A DNA stretch of 64,000 nucleotides from Sphingomonas sp. J315 (GTDB lineage: Bacteria > Pseudomonadota > Alphaproteobacteria > Sphingomonadales > Sphingomonadaceae). The notes beneath the pieces were generated by a model. That model did no database searches, was not told the origin of the DNA, and saw only the letters and a list, made by a program, of their open reading frames with translations. Below, one piece after another: positions 45,963-55,189 of this stretch (the stretch's first letter is position 1; each line of letters opens with the position of its first letter). The stretch lies in the NCBI RefSeq assembly GCF_024666595.1, contig NZ_CP088296.1, forward strand, positions 744,001 through 808,000, read 5' to 3'. Both the position numbers and the translations under genes were made by a program.

Positions 45963-46528
45963 TTAGCGGCAGCGCACATTGCCGCGGTCGATCGACGCGC
46001 CTAGCGCCGCGCCGCCAGCCGCACCGAGTAGCGTGCCCAGCACGGTCGACCGCCCGTTGGACAGCGCGTTGCCAAGGAAGCCACCGGCGATCCCACCGAC
46101 GATCAGGCCGGTCGTACCGTCGCTACGGCGGCAATAATAACGCCCGTCGCGCCCGCGATAGATGCGGTCTTGTCGGCTCAGGCGACGCTCCTGATAATAG
46201 CGACCGTCCCGATAATAGTCGTCGGCATAATACGCCCGCTGGCCGCGCGCCGGGCGGTTCCAGTCATAGTTGCGATATTGGCGCCAGTCGCGGCGGTCGG
46301 CACGGAGGTCCTGACGCGCGTCGCGCAACTCGCGCTGATATTCGCGCTGCGCAGCACGGCGCTCGGCGGGCGTGTCGGCGCGACGCATGTCACGGCGATA
46401 GTCGCGCTGCGCGTCGCGAACCTCTTCGCGATATTCGCGGTTGGCTTCACGCGGTGTCTGCTGGGCGAACGCGGGGACCGGCGCGAGTACGACCGATGCC
46501 ATCATCGCGGCGATAAGGGGGTACGCAT
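45963..46528 (-). CDS. Exported Arg/Tyr-rich protein with glycine-zipper 2TM motif, frameshifted at its start
   Basis: The mature part has an Arg/Asp/Tyr-rich region (RDYRRDMRRADTPAERRAAQREY...) and ends in a glycine zipper: GLIVGGIAGGFLGNALSNGRSTVLGTLLGAAGGAALGASI. Glycine-zipper proteins insert into membranes or coat the envelope. ATG 46528 has GGAGA seven bases upstream. It reads MRTP and, with one C added to the run at 46517-46521, continues LIAAMMASVVLAPVPAFA, a normal signal peptide. The uncorrected frame starts at 46544 with an odd N-terminus (MQESFHAYPLIAAMM). Corrected length is 188 residues. Confidence 0.75.
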
Positions 46529-46626
46529 GGAAACTCTCCTGCATCTTGGAATGCCGCATAAACGGCCCGATGCATCGGGAGGTTGCGTGAACGACAAACT
46601 ACCCTGCGTTCATGTCCCGGCCAGCT

Positions 46627-47451
46627 TCAGATGCGGGTATCGCCGGGATAGGCGAAGAGCAGGTCGGCATCGGGCGACGCGGTCACGACCACGCTACCGG
46701 AGATGCTCAGGCAATCGCCCGCCTGCCATGCAAGACCGTCCGCAGCGCCCCTGCCCTGCACGGGGATCAGCCAGCCGACCGCGTCATGCGGCAGTCGAAT
46801 CATGCGATCCCCGCCGATCCAGCGCTCCAGCACGAATTTGGGCCCCTCGACCAGGATCGTCCGGCCATGCTCGACCACGCCCGGCCCGGTGTGCGGAACC
46901 CATGGCTCCAGCACCGCAACGTCGACCCCGTCCTCCAGATGCAGTTCGCGCGGGCGGCCATAGTCATAGAGGCGATATGTTGTATCGCTGTTCTGCTGCA
47001 CCTCGATCAGCGTGATTCCCGCGCCAATCGCATGGACCGTCCCGGCGGCTGCATAGATGAAGTCCCCGGCACGCACCGGTTTCCAGTCGAGCAGGTCGAC
47101 GATCGACCCGTCCCGCGCCGCCGACCGCAACGTATCCGCATCCACGCGCGCGCGCGGCCCGATCGCGATCGTCGATTCGGGCTCGGCATCGAGGATCAGC
47201 CAGCATTCGTCCTTGCCGCGCGGCAATCCCCGCGCTTGCGCCGCCGCGTCGTCGGGATGGACCTGCACCGACAGCTTCTCGCTGGTGAACAGATATTTGA
47301 TCAGCAAATCGGGCGTGGCATCGCCCGGTTCCTGGAACCAGATTTCACCGACGGGCTCGCCATCCGGCGCGGGGTCGTCAAAGCCGGGCCAGAGGCGATG
47401 CCGCCCCCAGGGCTTTTCGACACGGTGCATGGCCAGCAATTGGACGGGCAT
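46627..47451 (-). CDS. manA: Class I mannose-6-phosphate isomerase (ManA-like)
   Basis: The 274-residue type I PMI cupin interconverts fructose-6-P and mannose-6-P, feeding GDP-mannose for polysaccharides and glycolipids. The zinc and substrate regions are visible: EKPWGRHRLWPGF, SEKLSVQVHPDD, KDECWLILDAEP, AGDFIYAAAGTVHAIGAGITLIEVQQNSDTTYRLYDYGR. It is shorter than E. coli ManA, like other alphaproteobacterial versions. It is divergent from bamD. Confidence 0.9.
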   Translation of the reverse strand: MPVQLLAMHRVEKPWGRHRLWPGFDDPAPDGEPVGEIWFQEPGDATPDLLIKYLFTSEKLSVQVHPDDAAAQARGLPRGKDECWLILDAEPESTIAIGPRARVDADTLRSAARDGSIVDLLDWKPVRAGDFIYAAAGTVHAIGAGITLIEVQQNSDTTYRLYDYGRPRELHLEDGVDVAVLEPWVPHTGPGVVEHGRTILVEGPKFVLERWIGGDRMIRLPHDAVGWLIPVQGRGAADGLAWQAGDCLSISGSVVVTASPDADLLFAYPGDTRI

Positions 47452-47578
47452 CGGTCCTCCGTTGATGCGCGATAGGGTCTTGCATCAACGCCCGGATTCT
47501 GCGCGTCGATCCGCTTCACCGCAAGCACCCCCAAAAAACATTTCGCGAGGCCGCAAGGCTCGGCTAAGAACCGGCGCG

Positions 47579-48445
47579 ATGCGTATGCTTTCCACCCGCT
47601 CGCTGGCACTTGCCGCAGTCGCCTTGGCCCTTCCCCTCGCTGGCTGCGCCAGCGGTGCCGGCAAGCGTGCCGACCTCCCATATGTCGCGCGCGACGTGGG
47701 CACGCTGTACACCACGGCAAAGGACCGGCTCGATCGCGGCCAGTACAAGCTCGCCGCCGCGCTGTTCGACGAGGTGGAGCGCCAGCACCCCTATTCGGTC
47801 TGGGCGCGCCGCGCCCAGCTGATGGGTGCCTTCGCTTATTATCTCGACAAGAACTACACCCAGTCGATCCAGTCGGCGCAGCGCTTCCTCGCGGTCCATC
47901 CCGGCAACCGCGACGCGCCCTATGCCTATTATCTGATCGCACTCAGCTATTATGAGCAGGTCAGCGACGTGACCCGCGACCAGAAGATCACCCAGCAGGC
48001 GCTCGACGCGCTGGGTGAGCTCAACCGCCGCTATCCCAATACCCGCTACGCCGCCGACGCGCGCCTCAAGATCGACCTTGTCCGCGACCATCTCGCGGGC
48101 AAGGAGATGGAAGTCGGGCGCTATTATCAGACAAAAGGGCAATGGCTCGCATCTGTCATCCGCTTTCGCACGGTGATCGACCAGTATCAGACCACGACCC
48201 ACACCCCCGAAGCGCTGATGCGCCTGACCGAGAGCTATCTGGCACTCGGCGTGAAGGACGAGGCGAAGAAAGCCGCAGCCGTTCTGGGTGCCAACTATCC
48301 GGGTACCGAATGGTATGAGCGCGCTTATGAGCTGGTGCAGAAGCATGGCGAGCCGGTCCCGGTTCCCGCGCTGGTGACGCCTGCGGCGCCCCCGGCGCGC
48401 GACGAAACGCCAACGCCGAAGCCCGCGACTGACGAGACCAACTGA
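47579..48445 (+). CDS. bamD: Outer membrane assembly lipoprotein BamD
   Basis: The 288-residue lipoprotein has lipobox LAGC (residues 22-25 region) after a signal peptide. TPR-like repeats follow: LYTTAKDRLDRGQYKLAAALFDEVERQHPYSVWARRAQLMGAFAYYLDKNYTQSIQSAQRFLAVHPGN, and DYYLIALSYYEQ-type segments. It binds BamA and is an essential part of the beta-barrel assembly machine at the inner face of the outer membrane. ATG 47579 is preferred over far-upstream starts that run through manA antisense. recN follows, as in many alphaproteobacteria. Confidence 0.95.
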   Translation: MRMLSTRSLALAAVALALPLAGCASGAGKRADLPYVARDVGTLYTTAKDRLDRGQYKLAAALFDEVERQHPYSVWARRAQLMGAFAYYLDKNYTQSIQSAQRFLAVHPGNRDAPYAYYLIALSYYEQVSDVTRDQKITQQALDALGELNRRYPNTRYAADARLKIDLVRDHLAGKEMEVGRYYQTKGQWLASVIRFRTVIDQYQTTTHTPEALMRLTESYLALGVKDEAKKAAAVLGANYPGTEWYERAYELVQKHGEPVPVPALVTPAAPPARDETPTPKPATDETN

Positions 48446-48509
48446 AAGCCGAAGCGCCCCTGATGAAACGCCCCTCCCAAGGCGGAACAAAAAGGGGTAA
48501 TGCAGGCGC

Positions 48510-50171
48510 ATGTTGACCGCGCTTTCAATTCGCGATGTGGTGCTGATCGAGGCGCTCGACCTGGATTTCGGTGCCGGCCTTGGCGTGCTCACTGGCGAAA
48601 CCGGCGCCGGCAAGTCGATCCTGCTCGATTCGCTCGGCCTCGCTTTAGGCGCGCGCGCCGATAGCGGGCTGGTGCGGCAGGGGGCGGCGCAGGCGGTGGT
48701 CACCGCCAGCTTCGAACCCGCCGACCCCGCGCCGATCGCCGCACTGCTCGGCGAAAGCGGGCTCGACCATGACCCGTCCGAACCGCTGACGATCCGCCGG
48801 CTGGTCAAGGCGGACGGCGGCAGCCGCGCCTATGTCAACGACCAGCCCGCCTCCGCCGGATTGCTGCGCGACCTTGGCGCGTTGCTTGTCGAGATTCACG
48901 GCCAGCATGATGATCGCGGTCTGCTCAACCCGCGCGGCCACCGCGCGCTGCTCGACATCTTCGGGCGAGCCGATACGGCTGCCGTCGCGGCAGCACATCG
49001 CGCGCTGCGCGATGCCGAGGACGCGCTCGCCGCCGCGCATGCTGAACAGGAAAACGCTGCGCGCGACCGCGAATGGCTCGAACACGCGGTCGCCGAACTG
49101 ACCAAGCTGGACCCCGAACCGGGCGAAGAAGCCGTGCTCGCCGAACGCCGTGCGACGATGCAGCGCGGCGAAAAGATCGCGGGCGAGCTTCAGGCCATCG
49201 CCGACCTGATCGACGGATCCGACGGCGCGCTCACCCGGCTGCGTCAGGCGGCACGCATCCTCGAGCGCATCGCCGAGGATCACCCCGCGCTCACCGAAGC
49301 GCTCGCCGCGCTCGACCGAGCATTGAACGAGGGGAGCGCGACGCAGGACGGGATCGACACCGCCGCCGAAGCGCTCGCCTTCGACCCGGCCGCGCTGGAA
49401 GCCGACGAGGCGCGGCTGTTCGAACTGCGCGGCCTCGCCCGCAAGCACCGGGTCCAGCCCGACGACCTCGCCGACCTCACCCGGACGCTGGCCGAACGGC
49501 TCGAGCGGATCGAGGGCGGCGAAGGGCTGATCGCCCGCCTCACCGCCGATCTCGCGACGGCAGAAACAGCCTATGTCGCGGAGGCCGAGGCGCTCTCGGC
49601 GACCCGCACCGCTGCTGCCGCGCGGCTCGACGCGGCGGTCGCTGCGGAACTGGGCCCGCTCAAGCTCGACGCCGCCCGTTTCCGCACCACCGTCGAGCCG
49701 TTGCCCCGCGACCAATGGTCCGCCGCCGGCCGGGACCGGGTGGAGTTCGAGGTGTCGACCAACCCCGGCGCGCCCTTCGCGCCGCTGATCAAGATCGCGT
49801 CGGGCGGCGAGCTGTCGCGCTTCATCCTCGCGCTCAAGGTCGCGCTGGCGGAGGAAGGCGGCGCACGCACGCTGATCTTCGACGAAATCGACCGCGGCGT
49901 CGGCGGTGCGGTGGCGAGCGCGATCGGCGAACGGCTGGCGCGGCTCTCGGCCGGTGCACAATTGCTGGTCGTCACCCACAGCCCGCAGGTCGCGGCGCGC
50001 GGCGCGGCGCACCTGCTGATCGCGAAAAGCCATGACGGCACCGTCACCCGCACCGGCGTGCGGCAGCTCAGCGAGGACGAACGGCGGGAGGAGATTGCGC
50101 GGATGCTGTCGGGGGCGCAGGTTACGGACGAGGCAAGGGCGCAGGCCGGAAGGCTGCTGGAGGCGGCCTAA
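48510..50171 (+). CDS. recN: DNA repair protein RecN
   Basis: The 553-residue SMC-like ATPase has Walker A GETGAGKS (residues 29-36), and QHDDRGLLNPRGHR and two coiled-coil arms around a central hinge. The C-terminal ABC signature and Walker B region reads KIASGGELSRFILALKVAL...LIFDEIDRGVGGAVASAIGERLA. It participates in double-strand break repair with RecA. ATG 48510 is 64 bp after bamD. Its stop overlaps the 3' end of the minus-strand lipoprotein gene by 4 bp. Confidence 0.96.
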   Translation: MLTALSIRDVVLIEALDLDFGAGLGVLTGETGAGKSILLDSLGLALGARADSGLVRQGAAQAVVTASFEPADPAPIAALLGESGLDHDPSEPLTIRRLVKADGGSRAYVNDQPASAGLLRDLGALLVEIHGQHDDRGLLNPRGHRALLDIFGRADTAAVAAAHRALRDAEDALAAAHAEQENAARDREWLEHAVAELTKLDPEPGEEAVLAERRATMQRGEKIAGELQAIADLIDGSDGALTRLRQAARILERIAEDHPALTEALAALDRALNEGSATQDGIDTAAEALAFDPAALEADEARLFELRGLARKHRVQPDDLADLTRTLAERLERIEGGEGLIARLTADLATAETAYVAEAEALSATRTAAAARLDAAVAAELGPLKLDAARFRTTVEPLPRDQWSAAGRDRVEFEVSTNPGAPFAPLIKIASGGELSRFILALKVALAEEGGARTLIFDEIDRGVGGAVASAIGERLARLSAGAQLLVVTHSPQVAARGAAHLLIAKSHDGTVTRTGVRQLSEDERREEIARMLSGAQVTDEARAQAGRLLEAA

Positions 50172-50911
50172 TTGCCCCGGTTCGCGATCAGGTCGATCTC
50201 GGTCCCGCCATCGCCGCGCGCCGACAGGAATACGACATAGGCCGAATCGTCCCGCGCCCGGGTGCCGCCCAGCACATGCTGGCCGTCCTTCAACTGATGC
50301 TCGGCCGAATAGCCACCGCGGACGGCGCGGGTATAGTACCAGTCGATCATCGTCTGGAGCGGCTGGGGGGTCGAGAAACTGACGACGCGCAGGCCGCACT
50401 GACCGCCTTCTGCCCCGGCCGCTTCGGTTACGCGGGCCTGGGGGTGGAGCGGCATGTCGGCGGGGAGGCGGGCGGCCCAGCCGGCGGAGTAGCTCAGTTT
50501 CGCCGCGCAGTCGGCGGTGCGGCGGTCCTTTTGCCCGGCGGCGAGACCGGCGAGGGTCACCGACTTGTCCTGGGCGTCGCAGGCATCGCACTTGCCCTCG
50601 ACAGGGGCCGGGGCCTTGAGCAGCTCGCCCTCGGCCGGCATCGCGGCTTTGGCTGCGGCGACGGTGTCCGACGGGATCGGCGCCGAATAGGGCTGGCCCG
50701 GCGGGCGGATCGCGTCCTTGTTCGATTGCTGGGCGAGCTGCGGATCGACCATGATCTGGTCCTGTAGCGCGCCCATCAGCGCCGGATCGGTCGAATTGCC
50801 GCCGATCGAATCGTCCAGCGCATCGACATTGCCCGCCTCTCCGCCACCACAGGCGGCGAGCGCCAATGGCAGCAACAGGGTGGCAATCGCGTTCGCCCGA
50901 CGGCTCATCAT
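50168..50911 (-). CDS. Putative lipoprotein, unknown function
   Basis: About 247 residues. ATG 50911 is favoured because GGAG lies four bases upstream; ATG 50923 is also in frame. A signal peptide ends in lipobox LAACGGG. The mature part has Cys pairs (CDACDAQ; ADCAAK; QCGLRVV) and a compact C-terminal domain (FSTPQPLQTMIDWYYTRAVRGGYSAEHQLKDGQHVLGG). The C-terminal part recalls the DUF of periplasmic detergent-like sensors, but I cannot name the family. Confidence 0.72.
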   Translation of the reverse strand: MMSRRANAIATLLLPLALAACGGGEAGNVDALDDSIGGNSTDPALMGALQDQIMVDPQLAQQSNKDAIRPPGQPYSAPIPSDTVAAAKAAMPAEGELLKAPAPVEGKCDACDAQDKSVTLAGLAAGQKDRRTADCAAKLSYSAGWAARLPADMPLHPQARVTEAAGAEGGQCGLRVVSFSTPQPLQTMIDWYYTRAVRGGYSAEHQLKDGQHVLGGTRARDDSAYVVFLSARGDGGTEIDLIANRGN

Positions 50912-50995
50912 CACGCTCCGCATCCCCGCAAAAAAGCTGCGGGATTTGGGCCAAGGTGATGACAGGCCAGGGTTAAGGAAGCGTTTGCCGGTTCC

Positions 50996-52850
50996 TCACC
51001 CCGCCTTCTTCACCCGCGCCTTCTCCGCCGCGATGAACGCGTCGATCTGGGCGTCGAGAACGTCGAGCGGGACGGCGCCCTGTTCGAGCACCGCATCGTG
51101 GAAGCGCTTCAGGTCGAACTCGACCCCCAGCGCCTTTTCCGCCCGGGCGCGCAGCTCGCGGATCTTGATCTCGCCCAGCTTGTAGCCCAGCGCCTGCCCC
51201 GGCCAGCTGATATAGCGGTTCACCTCGGCATCGATATTCGCCGCCGACAGCGCGGTGTTGTCGAGCATGAACTGGACCGCCTGTTCCTTGGTCCAGCCCT
51301 TGGCATGGATGCCGGTGTCGACGACCAGACGGCAGGCGCGCCACATCTCGTAGGACAGCCGCCCCATTTCCTTTTCGGGGGTGTCGTAAATGCCCATCTC
51401 GATCCCGATCCGCTCGGAATAGAGCCCCCCACCCCTCGGTAAAGGCGGTGAAATTGGCGAGGTAGCGGCGGAATTTCGACGTCTCCAACTCCTGCTGCAG
51501 CGCGATCTGGTGGTGGTGCCCCGGCACCGCCTCATGCGCGGTCAGCGCGGGCAGCTCGTAGAGCGGGCGCTGGTCGAGCTTCGAGGTATTGACATAGTAA
51601 TGGCCGGCCAGCCCCAGCTCAGGATTGCCCGGGCCGTAATAGGCGGTGGTCGTCCCCTCCGCCGTCTCCGCCGGGATGCGCTTGAGGCCATAGGGCAGGC
51701 GCGCCATGCGGTTGAAAAAGCCCGGCATCTTCCCGTCAATCTCCTTGGAATGGACGGCAGCGGCGGCCATCAGCTCCTCGGGCGTCTTGGCGTAATATTT
51801 GGGGTTGGTGCGCAGCTCCTGGACAAACGCCTCGCGCGTCGCGAAGCCCGCCTTCTTGGCCACTTCGACCATTTCGGCGCGGATGCGCGCGACCTCGTCC
51901 AGGCCGATCTTGTGGATCTGTTCGGCGCTAAAGTCGGTCGTGGTCAGCTGACGGATGCGGAAGGCATAGTAACGTGCGCCGTCGGGCTGCGTCGACACGC
52001 CGACCGCCCTGGCGCATTTGGGCTCGTAACTGGTGCGATAGAACGCCGCCGCCTTGGCATAGGCCGGGTTGATCACTTCGGTGACGGTCTTCCTCGCCCG
52101 AGCCTGCAGCGCGGCCCATTCGGCGTCGGTCGCATCGACCGGCTTCTTGCGATTGAACGGCGCATAGAAACGCGATTTGGTCGGGTCCTGCTGGATCACG
52201 CCGGTGATCGTCTGTTCGAACCCGACCAGGCTGACGCACGGCTGGACATAGCCGCCCTTCACCGCCTTTGCAGTGATCGCGATCAGCGTGTCGTTGGTCT
52301 TGGGAAACTGATCGAGCCGGTCGAGATAATGGCCATAGTCGGCCTTGCGCCGAAAGGCGGTCCGCTCCCCCTGTCCCGCCGCGCCCTGCCAGGGGTTGGA
52401 GTAGCTGGTGAACAGGATCGTCCGCTGGCCGAAGCTGTTCGCTTCGATGCTCTCCGACAGCAAGCGGCGCAGGATCGCCTTGTCGGTGCGCTGGATCGGA
52501 GTGAGGCCGGCATCGGGGATGGCGTCGAGGCGCTTGAGGAACACCGCTTCCGCCGCAGCGCGACGGTCTTCGGCGGCGAGGCTGACATCGCCGACCGCGA
52601 TCGGATCGATGTCGACACCGACCGAGCGGGCAAAGCCGGGATTCTCCCTGAGCACCCAGTCGAAATGTTCGGCGAGCAGGGCGCGGAAGTCATCCTGCGG
52701 TCCCGCGATCGCCGGCGCGGCAACCAGCGCGGCGGCGAAGGCAGCCCCGGCGAACAGGCCGCGGACAGCGAACCTTACATTTTTGGCCCCGTGTACGGGG
52801 ACGTGCGCGGAGCGGCGAGCGCATGCGTGAACCGGAGGGAAAATAGCCAT
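50996..52850 (-). CDS. DUF885-family exported peptidase-like protein, frameshifted
   Basis: DUF885 proteins are zinc-peptidase-like. The first frame (from 52850) has a signal peptide (LFAGAAFAAALVAAPAIAG) and runs through TAHEAVPGHHHQIALQQEL, the HExxH-like metal motif (HEAVPGHH). It continues to FTAFTEGWG. The second frame continues LYSERIGIEMGIYDTPEKEMGRLSYEMWRACRLVVDTGIHAKGW through to KARVKKAG. Removing one C from the C6 run at 51425-51430 joins them into 617 residues. The true start is uncertain because the first in-frame ATG gives a long n-region. Confidence 0.85.
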
Positions 52851-52989
52851 TTCAGGAGGCAAGCAGAGGAAATCCAACATTGCAAGCGATGCGTGCCGCA
52901 CCCGGAATCACGTCCTGCAAATAAGTTTGTATTATAAACTTGTTTTCGTGTATCCAATGCGCGAGTTTGATTCTCCGAGGAGGCTTGCG

Positions 52990-54198
52990 ATGGATGATTC
53001 CGGTACCCCGCCCGTCCGGCTGCACGCGCTGGATGCCGTGCGCGGCGGCGCGCTTTTGCTGGGGGTGGCGTTTCATGCGAGCCTCAGCTTCCTGCCCGGC
53101 CAACAATTCTGGGTGGTGCGCGACGCGGCGGACCCGCTGATCGGCAATTTCGCCATCGTGGCGCACCTGTTCCGGATGACCTTGTTCTTCGTCATCGCAG
53201 GCTTTTTCGGGCGGATGCTGCTTGAACGGCGCGGCACGGGCGGGTTCATCGGTGACCGCGCCAAGCGGATCGTTGCACCGCTCTTCGCCTTCTGGCCGAT
53301 CTTGCTGGCAGCGATCATCGCGACGTTCGTGTGGGGTGCAGCGGTGATGAACGGCGGCACGCTGCCGACCGATCAGCCGCCGCCCCCGCCGGTGACCGCT
53401 GCGACCTTTCCGCTGACCCATTTGTGGTTTCTCTATCTGCTGATCTGGCTCTACCTCGCCGCTCTGGCGCTGCGCGGCATCGCGCAGATGATCGACCGGC
53501 AAGGGCGGATCGCGGCGCGGATTGCCGATCCGCTGCTGGCGGGTGCGATCCGCTATGGCGCAGCGTCGGTGCTGCTTGCAGTGCCGGGCTTTCTGGTGCT
53601 GGCGGGGCACCCCGGCTGGGCGCCGGTGATGGGCATTCCGACCCCCGATCTCGGCCTGATCCCCAATGCCGGCGCGCGCGCCGCCTATGCCACCGCCTTC
53701 TTCACCGGATGGATGCTGCAGCGTCAGCCCGTCCTGCTCGACAGCATCGCCGCCCGCTGGCCGCTGCACATGATCGGTGCGGTAGTGATCACGGGCGGAC
53801 TGCTGATCCAGATTTCCGGGGCCACCTTCTTCGCCCCTGCCAGCCGCCCAGCGCTCGCCGCCGCCTATATGATCGCCTCCTGGTGCTGGACGCTTGGCCT
53901 GCTCGGCGCGGCGCTGCGCTTCCTCGACGCGGAGCGGCCCTGGGTCCGCTATGTCGCCGACTCCTCCTACTGGATCTATCTGGTCCATCTGCCTGTGGTC
54001 GCGGCATTGCAGGTGCTGGTCTATCCGGTCGCCGCTCCGGCACTGGTCAAGTTCGCCATGGTGATCGCGGGCGCTTCCCTTATCCTGTTCGCCAGCTATC
54101 ACATTCTGGTGCGGCGCAGCTTTCTGGGTCGCTGGCTCAACGGTCGCGCCTATCCCCGCGCCGCCCGGTCCCAATCGATGGAGGTGCAGACCGCATGA
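52990..54198 (+). CDS. Membrane acyltransferase (acyltransferase-3 family)
   Basis: The 402-residue protein starts at ATG 52990, seven bases after GAGGAGG. About ten membrane helices with the acyltransferase-3 pattern are visible: RLHALDAVRGGALLLGVAFHASLSFL near the N-terminus (conserved R...H), FFVIAGFFGRMLL, THLWFLYLLIWLYLAAL and SYWIYLVHLPVVAALQVL near the end. Such enzymes O-acetylate or succinylate glycans or lipids. The downstream membrane gene overlaps by ATGA, so they are coupled. Confidence 0.87.
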   Translation: MDDSGTPPVRLHALDAVRGGALLLGVAFHASLSFLPGQQFWVVRDAADPLIGNFAIVAHLFRMTLFFVIAGFFGRMLLERRGTGGFIGDRAKRIVAPLFAFWPILLAAIIATFVWGAAVMNGGTLPTDQPPPPPVTAATFPLTHLWFLYLLIWLYLAALALRGIAQMIDRQGRIAARIADPLLAGAIRYGAASVLLAVPGFLVLAGHPGWAPVMGIPTPDLGLIPNAGARAAYATAFFTGWMLQRQPVLLDSIAARWPLHMIGAVVITGGLLIQISGATFFAPASRPALAAAYMIASWCWTLGLLGAALRFLDAERPWVRYVADSSYWIYLVHLPVVAALQVLVYPVAAPALVKFAMVIAGASLILFASYHILVRRSFLGRWLNGRAYPRAARSQSMEVQTA

Positions 54199-54813
54199 CC
54201 GATCCGTCCCAGAGCATGCGCGACGACCTCGCCTTTGTCCGCGCGCTGGTGAGCGAGGGCGGCAAGGTGCAGAGCTCTGCCGGAGAGGCGCTGCTCGCCG
54301 GGGGCCTGTGCTATGGCCTGCAATGCATCGCGCAATGGGCGCTGATGATCAGCGCTTGGCCCGCGCCTGCCATCGTCCACCTGACCGCCGGGTTCCTGCC
54401 ATCACTGATTTTCATCGCGCTGATCGTGTGGATCGTGCGGCGCAACGGATCGATCGCACCGCAGGGCATGGCGATGCGTGCGCTCAATGCGGGGTTCGGC
54501 AGCACTGGCCTCGCGACGCTGACCACTGCGGCGATCTTCGGCTATCTCGCCTGGCACCGTCAGGACATGGGGGGTATGGCTGTTCCATCCGCTGATGGTC
54601 GCGGTGCTGCAAGGCGCGGCGTGGTACATCGCCTTTGCGATCCGTCGCCGCACCTGGCTGGCGCTGATTTCGGCGGGATGGTTCATCACCGCCTTTCTCG
54701 GCGCGCTGGCGCTGGAGCGGATCGACCTGTTCCTGCCGCTGATCGGCGTGGCGTTACTGCTGCTGATGGCGCTGCCGGGCTGGATCCTGATGCGCAGCGC
54801 GGCCAGTAGCTGA
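54195..54813 (+). CDS. Hypothetical four- to five-helix membrane protein, frameshifted
   Basis: The start ATG overlaps the acyltransferase stop. The first frame reads MTDPSQSMRDDLAFVRALVSEGGKVQSSAGEALLAGGLCYGLQCIAQWALMISAWPAP and ends at HRQDMGG. The second continues VWLFHPLMVAVLQGAAWYIAFAIRRRTWLALISAGWFITAFLGALALERIDLFLPLIGVALLLLMALPGWIL. Deleting one G from the G6 run at 54569-54574 gives a 205-residue protein. The function is unknown. It is followed 5 bp later by a small winged-helix gene, a frequent pairing of membrane protein and regulator. Confidence 0.75.
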
Positions 54814-54818
54814 CCGCG

Positions 54819-55112
54819 ATGAAGGATTTCGACATCGGGCAGATCGACGACGTGATCCACGGCCGCATGCGGCTGGGGATCATGGCCTATCTGGCCGATG
54901 CCGAGGTCGCGGATTTCAACGAACTGAAGACACTGCTTCAGGCGACGCAGGGCAATCTTTCCGTGCATCTGCGCAAGCTGGAGGAGGCGGGCTATATCGC
55001 GATCGACAAGAGTTTTTCGGGGCGCAAGCCGCTGACCCGTGCGCGCATGACGCCGGCCGGGCGCAAGGCGTTCGCGGCGTATCTTGAAGCATTGGTCAAG
55101 CTGATCGCATAA
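54819..55112 (+). CDS. Small winged-helix transcriptional regulator (97 aa)
   Basis: The single winged-helix protein resembles the ArsR/MarR-like group used with membrane-protein partners: MKDFDIGQIDDVIHGRMRLGIMAYLADAEVADFNELKTLLQATQGNLSVHLRKLEEAGYIAIDKSFSGRKPLTRARMTPAGRKAFAAYLEAL. The recognition helix QGNLSVHLRKLEEAGYI and a basic wing are clear. No sensor domain is present. It closes the run acyltransferase - membrane protein - regulator. Confidence 0.87.
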   Translation: MKDFDIGQIDDVIHGRMRLGIMAYLADAEVADFNELKTLLQATQGNLSVHLRKLEEAGYIAIDKSFSGRKPLTRARMTPAGRKAFAAYLEALVKLIA

Positions 55113-55189
55113 GGAACGGCATTGCGGCCAGCGAGTTGCAGTCGCAATCGCGCCCGTGCCCTGCGGAGACCTGACCAGATGCCGGCCAA

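Noticed and set aside
47057..47578. Upstream extension of bamD
   Set aside because: It runs antisense through manA; the lipoprotein signal begins at 47579.
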